From: Robiginitomaculum sp.
Lineage (GTDB): Bacteria; Pseudomonadota; Alphaproteobacteria; Caulobacterales; Maricaulaceae
Direction: 5' to 3'
DNA: 17,998 bases
Assembly (NCBI GenBank): GCA_002733485.1
Contig: NVVU01000003.1
Span: 61,449 to 79,446, forward strand
This document shows, in pieces, positions 6,302 to 13,395 of the stretch; within the stretch, counting starts at the first letter, position 1, and each line of letters opens with the position of its first letter. The notes under the pieces were generated by a model. It was given only the letters and a program-made list of their open reading frames with translations, was not told where the DNA came from and searched no databases. Position numbers and translations under genes: made by a program.

Positions 6302-8147
6302 TGCCTTTGGCCTCCAGAACCAAAAACACTTCTTCGGCCAGTTCCTCGGGGCTTTTATCGGCGGCATGCAGGTGGATTTCCGGGTTTTCCGGCGCTTCAT
6401 AGGGGCTATCGATGCCGGTAAAGTTTTTAATCTTGCCGGCACGCGCCTTTTTATAGAGCCCCTTCACATCGCGTTCTTCACAAACCTCAAGGGGTGTATC
6501 CACAAACACTTCAACAAATTCACTTTCCTCTACCATTTGGCGGGCCAGGCGCCGCTCGGACCGAAACGGTGAAATGAAGGACACCATCACCAGTAAGCCG
6601 GCATCCACCATCAATCGGGATACTTCGCCAATGCGGCGAATATTTTCCACCCTGTCTGCGTCAGTAAAGCCAAGATCGCGGTTCAGGCCGTGGCGTACAT
6701 TATCGCCGTCCAGCAAATAGGTGTGACCACCACGGGCCAGCAGGCGTTTTTCCAGTAAATTGGCAATGGTGGATTTGCCCGAACCAGACAGTCCGGTGAA
6801 CCATAATACACAGGGTTTTTGTCCCTTCAGCGCGGCCCGTGCCTGTTTGTCCACATCCATGGCCTGCCAGTGCACATTATCGGCCCGGCGCAGGCCAAAG
6901 GCGATCATACCAGCCCCCACGGTTTCATTGCTCAGCTTGTCGACCAGAATAAAGCTGCCCATGTCGCGATTATTCTCGAACGTATCAAACACCACGGGAT
7001 GGTCCAGCGCCAGGTTACAATAGCCGGTTTCATTAAACCCCAGCGTTTTGCCCGCAATATGGCTGTTGTCTTCGTAATTGATCACGTATTTTAGCTCGGT
7101 TACAGAGGCATTGACGCTTTGCGCGCCCAGACGCAATTGCACTTGGCGCCCGGGAAGCAGCGGTTGTTGATGCATCCAGATCACATGCGCCGCAAACTGA
7201 TCACTGACCGGTGGCGGATCATCGGCGGCCGCAATCACATTTCCCCGGCTGATATCGCGCTCGTCCTCCAGCGTCACCGTCACCGCTTCGCCTATACTGG
7301 CGCTGTTGGCCTCACCATCGGGGGTGAGAATGGAGGCGATTTTCGATAGCGCTCCCGAAGGCCCGATGCGCACGGCCTCGCCAATGCAAATCTGGCCCGC
7401 ACTAATGGTGCCGCTATAGCCGCGAAAATTGGCATTGGGTCGATTGACCAATTGGACCGGCAGGCGAAAGGCGCTCACCTTCACATCCTGGCTGGTATCA
7501 ATGGTTTCCAGATGCTCAAGCAAAGTTGGGCCATCATACCAGGCCATCGCCTCGCTGTAACGGGAAAGATTATCCCCCTGCAAGGCAGAAAGTGGAATGG
7601 CCTGAATATCGCAATCACCCAGTTTTTGCGCAAACGCCGCATAATCACACGCAATATCTTCAAATACGTCCTGACGATAATCCACCAGATCCATCTTGTT
7701 GACCGCCAGTACCAGATGGCGAATGCCCATCAAGGATACGATTTTACTATGGCGTTTGGTCTGGATTTGCAGGCCCTTGCTGGCATCCACCAGTAAAATT
7801 GCCAGATCAGAATTAGACGCCCCGGTGGCCATATTGCGGGTATATTGTTCGTGCCCCGGCGTATCGGCCACAATGAATTTGCGCTTCGGCGTAGAAAAAT
7901 ACCGATAGGCCACATCAATGGTGATGCCCTGTTCGCGCTCGGCCATCAGGCCATCAACCAACAGCGAATAATCCAGCGCTGCACCGGCACGACCACCGGC
8001 CTGGCTTTGCGCATGCAAGCGGGCCAGCCCGTCTTCGCTAACCTCGTTGCAATCAAACAGCAAGTGCCCGATCAGCGTACTTTTACCATCATCCACACTG
8101 CCGCAAGTGAGAAACCGCAATATCCCTTTTTCCTGTACCATGCTCAT
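6294..8147 (-). CDS. cysNC: Bifunctional sulfate adenylyltransferase subunit 1 / adenylylsulfate kinase CysNC
   Basis: This 617-residue fusion catalyses two steps of sulfate activation. The N-terminal CysN part is a translation-factor-like GTPase that drives ATP sulfurylase with CysD: GSVDDGKS P-loop (16-23), DTPGHEQY (95-102) and NKMD (150-153), followed by beta-barrel domains to about 425. The C-terminal CysC part (about 440-617) phosphorylates APS to PAPS: GLSGSGKST (452-460), DGDNVRHGL (480-488), and the FISPFRSERR stretch (524-533). The linker is short and no catalytic motif is missing. ATG 8147 overlaps the cysD stop as TGATG, indicating coupled translation of the two subunits. Making PAPS fits the adjacent cysQ, whose substrate PAP is released downstream of PAPS. 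Confidence 0.97.
   Translation of the reverse strand: MSMVQEKGILRFLTCGSVDDGKSTLIGHLLFDCNEVSEDGLARLHAQSQAGGRAGAALDYSLLVDGLMAEREQGITIDVAYRYFSTPKRKFIVADTPGHEQYTRNMATGASNSDLAILLVDASKGLQIQTKRHSKIVSLMGIRHLVLAVNKMDLVDYRQDVFEDIACDYAAFAQKLGDCDIQAIPLSALQGDNLSRYSEAMAWYDGPTLLEHLETIDTSQDVKVSAFRLPVQLVNRPNANFRGYSGTISAGQICIGEAVRIGPSGALSKIASILTPDGEANSASIGEAVTVTLEDERDISRGNVIAAADDPPPVSDQFAAHVIWMHQQPLLPGRQVQLRLGAQSVNASVTELKYVINYEDNSHIAGKTLGFNETGYCNLALDHPVVFDTFENNRDMGSFILVDKLSNETVGAGMIAFGLRRADNVHWQAMDVDKQARAALKGQKPCVLWFTGLSGSGKSTIANLLEKRLLARGGHTYLLDGDNVRHGLNRDLGFTDADRVENIRRIGEVSRLMVDAGLLVMVSFISPFRSERRLARQMVEESEFVEVFVDTPLEVCEERDVKGLYKKARAGKIKNFTGIDSPYEAPENPEIHLHAADKSPEELAEEVFLVLEAKGIV
6311..6315 (-). promoter_or_regulatory. 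Shine-Dalgarno inside cysNC that decides the cysQ TTG start
   Basis: The minus strand reads GGAGG within the last codons of cysNC (the LEAKG region), nine bases before TTG 6301. It is the strongest candidate ribosome binding site for cysQ. Confidence 0.6.
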
Positions 8148-9052
8148 CAGAAATAGCCTTCCTGCTTTTTCTTTTCCATGGACCCGGCCTCGTCATGATC
8201 AATGGCCCGATTGGCACGCTCAGAAAGATTGGAATGGATTAGCTCGTCTATAACCTCAGACACAGTGGAGGCTTCGGATTCTATTGCCCCGGTTAGAGGA
8301 TAGCAGCCCAGTGTGCGAAAGCGAACCATGCGTTCCTGAGCCTGTTCACCCTCTGCCAAAGTCATACGATCATCATCCACCATGACCAACATGCCATCGC
8401 GTTTAACTACCGGGCGTTTAGCGGCAAAGTAGAGCGGCACCAGAGGAATATTTTCGGCCTCGATATAAGTCCACACATCCAATTCGGTCCAGTTTGACAG
8501 GGGGAAGGCCCGCACGCTTTCGCCAGGGTTAATGCGCCCGTTCAACAAATTCCAGAGTTCTGGACGCTGATTTTTGGCATCCCAGCGATGGTTGGCCGAA
8601 CGAAAAGAAAATATGCGCTCTTTGGCGCGTGAAACTTCTTCATCGCGGCGCGCCCCGCCAATGGCCACATCGAACCCATGCAGAGACAACGCTTCCTTTA
8701 AGGCGGCGGTTTTCATCACATCGGTATAACGGGCGCTGCCATGGGAAAACGGCGTGATCCCGGCCTCTACCCCGGCCGTATTGGTATGCACAATCAGATC
8801 AAGACCAAGTTCCGCCATCAGCGCGTCGCGAAAGGAAATCATTTCGCGAAATTTCCAGGTGGTATCCACATGCAGAAGGGCAAAAGGTGGTTTGGCAGGC
8901 GCAAAGGCTTTCATGGCCAAATGCAGCAACACCGCCGAATCCTTGCCAATGGAATACATCAATACCGGATTTTCAAATTGGGCGGCGACTTCACGCATAA
9001 TCATAATGCTCTGCGCTTCGAGTTGCCTTAGATATGCTGGTTTTTGCGTCAT
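8147..9052 (-). CDS. cysD: Sulfate adenylyltransferase subunit 2 CysD
   Basis: CysD is the catalytic ATP-pyrophosphatase (PP-loop) subunit that joins sulfate to ATP, giving APS and pyrophosphate with CysN as GTPase partner. The PP-loop SIGKDS (34-39 from this start), LHVDTTWKFREM, the GGARRDEEVSRAKER segment, and the WNLLNGRINPGESVRAFPLSNWTELDVW region all match CysD very closely. ATG 9052 gives 301 residues, and its MTQKPAYLRQLEAQS opening matches the usual family N terminus. GTG 9073 would add seven residues, and neither has a clear ribosome binding site. The stop overlaps the cysNC start by one base. Only about 55 bases separate it from the mltF stop, with no terminator, so it may be read through from mltF. 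Confidence 0.96.
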   Translation of the reverse strand: MTQKPAYLRQLEAQSIMIMREVAAQFENPVLMYSIGKDSAVLLHLAMKAFAPAKPPFALLHVDTTWKFREMISFRDALMAELGLDLIVHTNTAGVEAGITPFSHGSARYTDVMKTAALKEALSLHGFDVAIGGARRDEEVSRAKERIFSFRSANHRWDAKNQRPELWNLLNGRINPGESVRAFPLSNWTELDVWTYIEAENIPLVPLYFAAKRPVVKRDGMLVMVDDDRMTLAEGEQAQERMVRFRTLGCYPLTGAIESEASTVSEVIDELIHSNLSERANRAIDHDEAGSMEKKKQEGYF

Positions 9053-9107
9053 AAAAGCGGGTTTAGCGGTCACAGGCCCAGTTCACAACCACCAGACGCA
9101 CGAATGT

Positions 9108-10538
9108 TTATTGAGCGGCCTTTTTCTGTGTGTTTTGTCGCAAAATATCGTAAAAATTACGCACCGCCGCCACATAATCCCGGGCCTGAAGGCCATTGGC
9201 ATAACCCCGCGGCAGCGTTTTATAGATTTTGGGATCTTCCATATCAATCAGGACTTCACGCACATCCCGCCAACGATCCGGGTTCAGGCCGCGCCTGGCG
9301 GCCAGCCTTCTGGCATCCATCATATGCGCATAGCCCATATTATAGGCCGCCAGGGCAAACCAGGTGCGGTCTTCATTGGTTATGCCGAAAGGCAAACGTC
9401 GCAAAAGGCGGGCAAAATAACGGGCACCGCCGGTTATGGATTGCGCCGGGTCCAGACGGTTGGTTACCCCGGCCTCGCGCGCACTGGCACGGGTGAGCAT
9501 CATCATACCACGCACGCCGGTATGGCTGCGGGCCTTGGCGCGCCAATGGCTTTCTCGCCAAGATAAGGCGGCCAGCAATTCCCAGGGCACTTTATAACGC
9601 TTACCGGCCCGTTCAAACAAAGGTCGAAACACCGGCAATCGTCCCCTGATGGCGCGGCGATAACGCGCCAGATCCACATAATCAAAATTATTGTCCGCCA
9701 CCTGAAAATAGCGCTCGTTCAAAGTTTCCAGCAAAGCGCCGGTATCTTCGCGGGCGAACCATGCCTTCATATCACGCTCCAGACTGATCGGTCGCCAGTT
9801 CAGCCCCCCGCCCAACGCCCAGGCAATGGGTTGTGCATCGCTCAGCGTCATTGGGCTGGTCAACTCGGGCAAATAGCGCCGGTTTAGGTCAAAGACATAG
9901 CTATCTGCCAGAGTGCAAAACTTCTTGCCCCGCCCGATTTGTCCAAGCAGGTTTTCAACCGAAACATTCTCGCTGATTTCAAAACGAATTTCCGGATTCT
10001 GTTTCTGTAAATCACGCAACACTTCGATATAGGCTGAACCAGGTGCAATGCGCAGATCCACATTGGCCAGATCATCCAGCGTTTTGGGTTTTGGCCCCCT
10101 GCGTCCGCACACAAGGCGAGTTTGCACGTGTAAATAGGTAGGACCAAAGCGTAAATTACGTTGGCGATCTTGCGTAATTGTCAAACCCGCAGCGGCGATA
10201 TCAGCTTTATCCTCCGTCACGGCGAGTAAAACATCTTCTATGGTTTGTGCGGTTTTCATTTGTAGTTCAAGACCCAAATGGTCCGCATAGGCGTTGGCCA
10301 GGTCATATTCAAAACCAGCAGGGCCTTCCCGGTCTTCATAATACGTGGTGGGTGAATTTAGTGTCACCACCCGCAACACACCTCGATTTTGCGCCTCTCG
10401 CAAGATTGATCCCTGGTGGTGCCTTTCTGTGCCACATGCACTTAGCCCCGATACTATCAAAATGATCGACAGCTTTAACGCCCGGCTAAGCAGAGGCGTG
10501 CTAGGACTTTTTTTAGTACCAGCGTGAGAACAGTCCAT
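9108..10538 (-). CDS. mltF: Membrane-bound lytic murein transglycosylase F (MltF-like lipoprotein)
   Basis: This 476-residue protein has a lipoprotein signal: a basic N terminus, a hydrophobic stretch and the lipobox LSAC with the lipid-accepting Cys at 35. An amino-acid-binding-like periplasmic domain (SBP_bac_3, about 50-280) follows, including GFEYDLANAYADHLG and the ADIAAAGLTIT stretch. The C-terminal SLT lytic transglycosylase domain is at about 310-440: WELLAALSWRESHW with catalytic Glu at about 329, GVRGMMMLT, and AAYNMGYAH. It cleaves the MurNAc-GlcNAc bond of peptidoglycan to form 1,6-anhydroMurNAc ends, probably at the inner leaflet of the outer membrane. ATG 10538 is preferred over TTG 10544; no later start keeps the signal peptide. 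Its ATG overlaps the ATG of the opposite-strand gene. It heads a minus-strand run with the cys genes. Confidence 0.92.
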   Translation of the reverse strand: MDCSHAGTKKSPSTPLLSRALKLSIILIVSGLSACGTERHHQGSILREAQNRGVLRVVTLNSPTTYYEDREGPAGFEYDLANAYADHLGLELQMKTAQTIEDVLLAVTEDKADIAAAGLTITQDRQRNLRFGPTYLHVQTRLVCGRRGPKPKTLDDLANVDLRIAPGSAYIEVLRDLQKQNPEIRFEISENVSVENLLGQIGRGKKFCTLADSYVFDLNRRYLPELTSPMTLSDAQPIAWALGGGLNWRPISLERDMKAWFAREDTGALLETLNERYFQVADNNFDYVDLARYRRAIRGRLPVFRPLFERAGKRYKVPWELLAALSWRESHWRAKARSHTGVRGMMMLTRASAREAGVTNRLDPAQSITGGARYFARLLRRLPFGITNEDRTWFALAAYNMGYAHMMDARRLAARRGLNPDRWRDVREVLIDMEDPKIYKTLPRGYANGLQARDYVAAVRNFYDILRQNTQKKAAQ

Positions 10539-11103
10539 GGCCAAAGCAGTCTTTCATAAAAACCAGCGGGTGTATGTAAAACCCGTGGGCACATGGTCTG
10601 TAATAGAGCAAATCAAACCACAATGGGTCAAAAATATTGAAGAACCCGTTCGCATTTATTATGAAGTCGGTCTTGGGCGTGATTTTACCGCCGATGAACT
10701 TACTGGTGAAGAGCGCGATAAAAGCGCCGGTCCCATCGGGCATCAGAATTGGCGCATTCTGCGCGTGCGCAATAAATGGCAAACCCCCGAGGAGTGCGCC
10801 CATCACCCATTCCCAGGTACATTTCCTGTCGTCGTTACCAACGCCAAGGACTGGGGCGGCTGGCGCACACCCGGGGCGGAATATGACCGTGACCCCAATA
10901 CCGTTGAAATGCAGGCACGGATCATGGCTAACGGCTTACACCTTTTGCACATTGCGGAGCGGCTGGCCCAATCCATTCAAAAAAGCGCAGATGACGCCCC
11001 TGCCGAACTGATTGAGCTAGCGCGAGAGGCCCGCGCCATATCCCGCTTTGTCAATGATGTGCCCGCCGCAGAGCCTGAAACTACTCTGAAACTTCTTAGC
11101 TAG
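10537..11103 (+). CDS. Conserved-looking soluble protein of unknown function
   Basis: I do not recognise this 188-residue protein. It has no signal peptide or membrane segment. The N-terminal half reads like a small beta-rich domain with many aromatics: NQRVYVKPVGTW (9-20), then RIYYEVGLGRDFTADEL (39-55) and HQNWRILRVRNKWQTPEEC (69-87). A Gly/Trp/Pro-rich middle contains DWGGWRTPG (104-112). The C-terminal half (about 118-178) appears helical, with repeated acidic and Ala-rich stretches. Codon use is like its neighbours and an in-frame TGA at 10525-10527 blocks any upstream extension, so ATG 10537 is the earliest start. Later GTG starts at 10570 or 10585 are possible. The Shine-Dalgarno is weak (GAGA about seven bases upstream). 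It is divergent from mltF with overlapping start codons, and its stop shares CTAG with the convergent membrane-protein gene. Confidence 0.75.
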   Translation: MAKAVFHKNQRVYVKPVGTWSVIEQIKPQWVKNIEEPVRIYYEVGLGRDFTADELTGEERDKSAGPIGHQNWRILRVRNKWQTPEECAHHPFPGTFPVVVTNAKDWGGWRTPGAEYDRDPNTVEMQARIMANGLHLLHIAERLAQSIQKSADDAPAELIELAREARAISRFVNDVPAAEPETTLKLLS

Positions 11104-11747
11104 GCAGCCATGGCCGTCATTGCATTTTGGCTCATGCTGTTATCGTTCTTGTTTGGCAGAAAACTTCTTAACACAGCACCGATAAGCAACAGCACTAACC
11201 CCCGCAACAATGGTCTCGCTTCTATATAAGAATATGACTCGCTCAGCTTTCCGATTAACGGAGACAATTTCGCGGTTACGTCTGTTATAAAAGGTCCCGG
11301 TGCAAAATGGCTGATGATGGCACCTAAGCTGCTAATCGCCTTAAGCAGAAAAACAAAGGGCAAACCAATATAATGGCGATAAACGTCAACAGCATTAATT
11401 GAAGTCGAAATTTCTGGCTTACTCCAAACCTCATAAAGGTTTAGTGATGCCGCCATAAACAACGGATAAATTATCAAATAAATAGCGATTAATACAAAAA
11501 TTTTATCAATCTTGCTTTTGCTAACAATCAAGTACACAAGCTGAGTTATCGCCATAATTGCAAACCCTGCCATAATCATCATGAACATTACGCTACTACT
11601 TGTAACGTAATCATATTTCATTACGTTCACCAGAACATACATATAAAGGTAAACTGTACCTAATACACCAACAAAGTACCCTGCCAGCGTAAACACACCA
11701 ACAATCAATCCGGCAATCATGCCTGTTTTTTCGCTTTCTGCACCCAC
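11100..11747 (-). CDS. Unrecognised AT-rich multi-pass membrane protein
   Basis: This 215-residue protein matches no family I know. Hydrophobic segments lie at about 11-33, 53-75, 83-102, 127-147 and 181-198. A short acidic/polar N terminus precedes the first, and a polar tail (PNKNDNSMSQNAM) ends the protein. The loop at 103-126 is soluble and Trp/Ser-containing. Methionine and tyrosine are abundant. Base composition is unlike the neighbours: 11461-11520 has 13 G or C in 60, against 35 in 60 at 10801-10860, which suggests recent acquisition or weak codon selection. The GTG start at 11747 is supported by GGGAG six bases upstream. A candidate promoter lies at 11782-11809. Its stop and that of the convergent gene are the two strands of one CTAG. 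Confidence 0.72.
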   Translation of the reverse strand: MGAESEKTGMIAGLIVGVFTLAGYFVGVLGTVYLYMYVLVNVMKYDYVTSSSVMFMMIMAGFAIMAITQLVYLIVSKSKIDKIFVLIAIYLIIYPLFMAASLNLYEVWSKPEISTSINAVDVYRHYIGLPFVFLLKAISSLGAIISHFAPGPFITDVTAKLSPLIGKLSESYSYIEARPLLRGLVLLLIGAVLRSFLPNKNDNSMSQNAMTAMAA

Positions 11748-11753
11748 AATAAA

Positions 11754-11758
11754 CTCCC
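11754..11758 (-). promoter_or_regulatory. Ribosome binding site for the GTG-started membrane protein
   Basis: The minus strand reads GGGAG six bases before GTG 11747. This spacing supports the GTG start rather than the internal ATG nine codons later. Confidence 0.55.
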
Positions 11759-11781
11759 ATTAATTACCCCAGCTAGACTTC

Positions 11782-11809
11782 AATACAATGGTTACTATCT
11801 CCAAATCAA
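11782..11809 (-). promoter_or_regulatory. Candidate sigma70-type promoter for the AT-rich membrane protein
   Basis: On the minus strand TTGATT (11809-11804) and TGTATT (11787-11782) are separated by 16 bases. A start near 11775 would give a leader of roughly 28 bases to GTG 11747. The region is AT-rich, so chance matches are likely. Confidence 0.35.
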
Positions 11810-11812
11810 GAT

Positions 11813-11895
11813 AAGGTTCGTTTTAAATTTTTGTATTTGAATTTTGTCTGTATAGCCATATATTTTCAATGAGAACCTTTTACTATTCAAGGTTC
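11813..11895. repeat. Three copies of AAGGTTC, two forming a hairpin
   Basis: AAGGTTC occurs at 11813-11819 (+), as GAACCTT at 11873-11879 (minus-strand copy) and at 11889-11895 (+). The last two form a perfect 7-bp inverted repeat around a 9-base spacer. All lie between the divergent membrane protein and amino acid permease, flanking the candidate promoters. This is a plausible regulator binding array; the regulator is unknown. Confidence 0.45.
11837..11864 (+). promoter_or_regulatory. Candidate sigma70-type promoter for the amino acid permease
   Basis: TTGAAT (11837-11842) and TATATT (11859-11864) are separated by 16 bases. Transcription from about 11871 would begin just before the AAGGTTC hairpin and leave a leader of about 90 bases before TTG 11963. 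Confidence 0.38.
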
Positions 11896-11951
11896 AAATC
11901 CCTCTTGCCTCGTGCCTCTATTCGCGCTTAGTTTTGCACTCGCATCGCGAT

Positions 11952-11956
11952 AGGGG
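11952..11956 (+). promoter_or_regulatory. Ribosome binding site deciding the permease TTG start
   Basis: AGGGG lies six bases before TTG 11963. The earlier TTG at 11957 would directly abut it, with no spacer. Confidence 0.5.
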
Positions 11957-11962
11957 TTGGCT

Positions 11963-13285
11963 TTGAGTAAATTCCGTTTTTGGACCGCCACCGCCGTGGT
12001 CATAGCCAACATGATTGGCACCGGTGTGTTCACCAGCCTGGGCTATCAGTTACAGGACATTCGCTCCCCCTTTGTCTTGATGATGTTATGGATTGTTGGC
12101 GGCATTGCCGCCCTTTGCGGCGCGATGAGCTATGCCGAACTGGGGGCAGCCCTGCCCCGTTCCGGCGGGGAATATAACTTTTTAGGTAAAATCTATCACC
12201 CGGCGGCCGGTTTTGTCTCGGGCTGGATGTCTGCCTTGATTGGCTTTGCCGCCCCCACGGCCCTGGCTGCAATAACCTTTGGTACTTATTTTGTATCTGT
12301 CCTGCCCGATGCTGGCTCTGGCCCCTGGGTGGTGAAGGCCCTGGCCAGCACCCTGGTCCTGATCATGACCATCGTTCATTCCAGCACACACAAAAATAGT
12401 GGCCGCACACAGGTAGTCTTCACTGCCCTTAAAATCATCCTGATTAGTATATTTTGTATTACCGCCCTCATGCTGGTACCCACGCCCCAACCCATTAGCG
12501 TGTTGCCCTCAAAAGGGGATGTTAACCTGTTATTTGGCGGCACCTTTGCGGTATCGCTGATTTACGTCAGCTATGCCTATACCGGCTGGAACGCGGCCAC
12601 TTATCTTAGCGGCGAGGTTGAAAACCCACAGCGCATTTTGCCCTGGGTTTTGTTCACCGGGACGTTTTTGGTGATGCTGCTTTATGTGGCCCTGAATTAT
12701 ATGTTTCTGAGAGTGGCACCAATGGATGCGCTGGTAGGCAAGTTGGAAATTGGCTTTATCGCTGCCCAATACGCTTTTGGGGAAACCGGGGCGCGATTGA
12801 TCGGCATTATGCTGGCGCTCTTGCTGGTTTCCACGGTTAGCGCCATGGTGCTGGCCGGTCCTCGAGTTTTGCAGGTTCTGGGCGAAGATTTTGCCATTTT
12901 AAGGCCCCTGTCCAAAACCAATAAGGACGGCATCCCGGTTTCGGCCATCTGGTTTCAATCCATTCTGACGCTGGTTTTTATTCTCACCTCCAGCTTTGAA
13001 TCCATTTTGGTATTTTCCGGCATGTTGCTGGCTCTGAACAGTTTTGCGGCGGTGCTGGGTCTTTTTGTCATGCGTTGGCGACAACCCGATTTGCCCCGCC
13101 CCTATCGGGTGTTTGCCTATCCGCTAACGCCGCTGGTGTTTCTCGCGCTGACCGGGTTTACGCTGCTCTATGTTGGCATCAGCCGCCCCATTGAGGCGCT
13201 GTTTGCACTGGCCATCGTGGTTTCGGGTTTGGCTTTTTACGCCATGACCAAAATTCTGGACAAGCGCAAGCCAGCGACAGAATAG
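11963..13285 (+). CDS. APC-superfamily amino acid permease
   Basis: This is a 440-residue inner-membrane transporter with about 12 hydrophobic segments, the usual size for the amino acid-polyamine-organocation family. The first helix holds the unwound substrate-binding motif NMIGTGVFTSLG (16-27). It is followed by SYAELGAALPRSGGEYNFL in helices 2-3, which is the standard APC signature, and later YVSYAYTGWNAATYLSGEVENP around helix 6. The protein most resembles bacterial proton-coupled amino acid/serine-threonine-type permeases, but the substrate cannot be assigned. The start TTG 11963 has AGGGG at ideal spacing. It stands alone: a long AT-rich control region lies upstream and 110 bases separate it from nadA. 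That downstream gap repeats TTCAAATCCCT, also found in its own leader. Confidence 0.93.
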   Translation: MSKFRFWTATAVVIANMIGTGVFTSLGYQLQDIRSPFVLMMLWIVGGIAALCGAMSYAELGAALPRSGGEYNFLGKIYHPAAGFVSGWMSALIGFAAPTALAAITFGTYFVSVLPDAGSGPWVVKALASTLVLIMTIVHSSTHKNSGRTQVVFTALKIILISIFCITALMLVPTPQPISVLPSKGDVNLLFGGTFAVSLIYVSYAYTGWNAATYLSGEVENPQRILPWVLFTGTFLVMLLYVALNYMFLRVAPMDALVGKLEIGFIAAQYAFGETGARLIGIMLALLLVSTVSAMVLAGPRVLQVLGEDFAILRPLSKTNKDGIPVSAIWFQSILTLVFILTSSFESILVFSGMLLALNSFAAVLGLFVMRWRQPDLPRPYRVFAYPLTPLVFLALTGFTLLYVGISRPIEALFALAIVVSGLAFYAMTKILDKRKPATE

Positions 13286-13385
13286 AGATTTTTTACGGCT
13301 AAATACACCTGCGTTACTGGCGTTGAATTATTCAAATCCCTATGTACGTTGCACCAGATAGTGCCCGTCAAACAGCGGCCAGGGC

Positions 13386-13389
13386 GGAG
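13386..13389 (+). promoter_or_regulatory. Ribosome binding site deciding the nadA start
   Basis: GGAG stands six bases before ATG 13396. The upstream in-frame ATG at 13342 has no such site and would add 18 residues outside the family core. Confidence 0.6.
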
Positions 13390-13395
13390 ATTGTT

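Noticed and set aside
6302..6442. A longer in-frame reading of cysQ starting at 6442 (adding 47 residues).
   Set aside because: The extra part is a basic, low-information stretch read from the cysNC coding sequence in another frame. TTG 6301 has a good GGAGG and gives the normal family length.
8754..9566. A 270-residue plus-strand open frame opposite cysD and mltF.
   Set aside because: It spans two well-supported minus-strand genes and their junction, and its sequence has no recognisable motif.
11889..11920. GGTTCAAATCCCTC resembles a tRNA T-arm, suggesting a tRNA gene or a phage/island attachment remnant.
   Set aside because: The T-stem has mismatches, there is no matching acceptor or D-arm upstream and no proper CCA end, and the AAGGTTC part pairs with the GAACCTT at 11873-11879 instead. 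A hairpin or operator explains it better.
13286..13395. A T-run (ATTTTTTA near 13288) after the permease stop as an intrinsic terminator.
   Set aside because: No stable GC-rich hairpin precedes the T-run.
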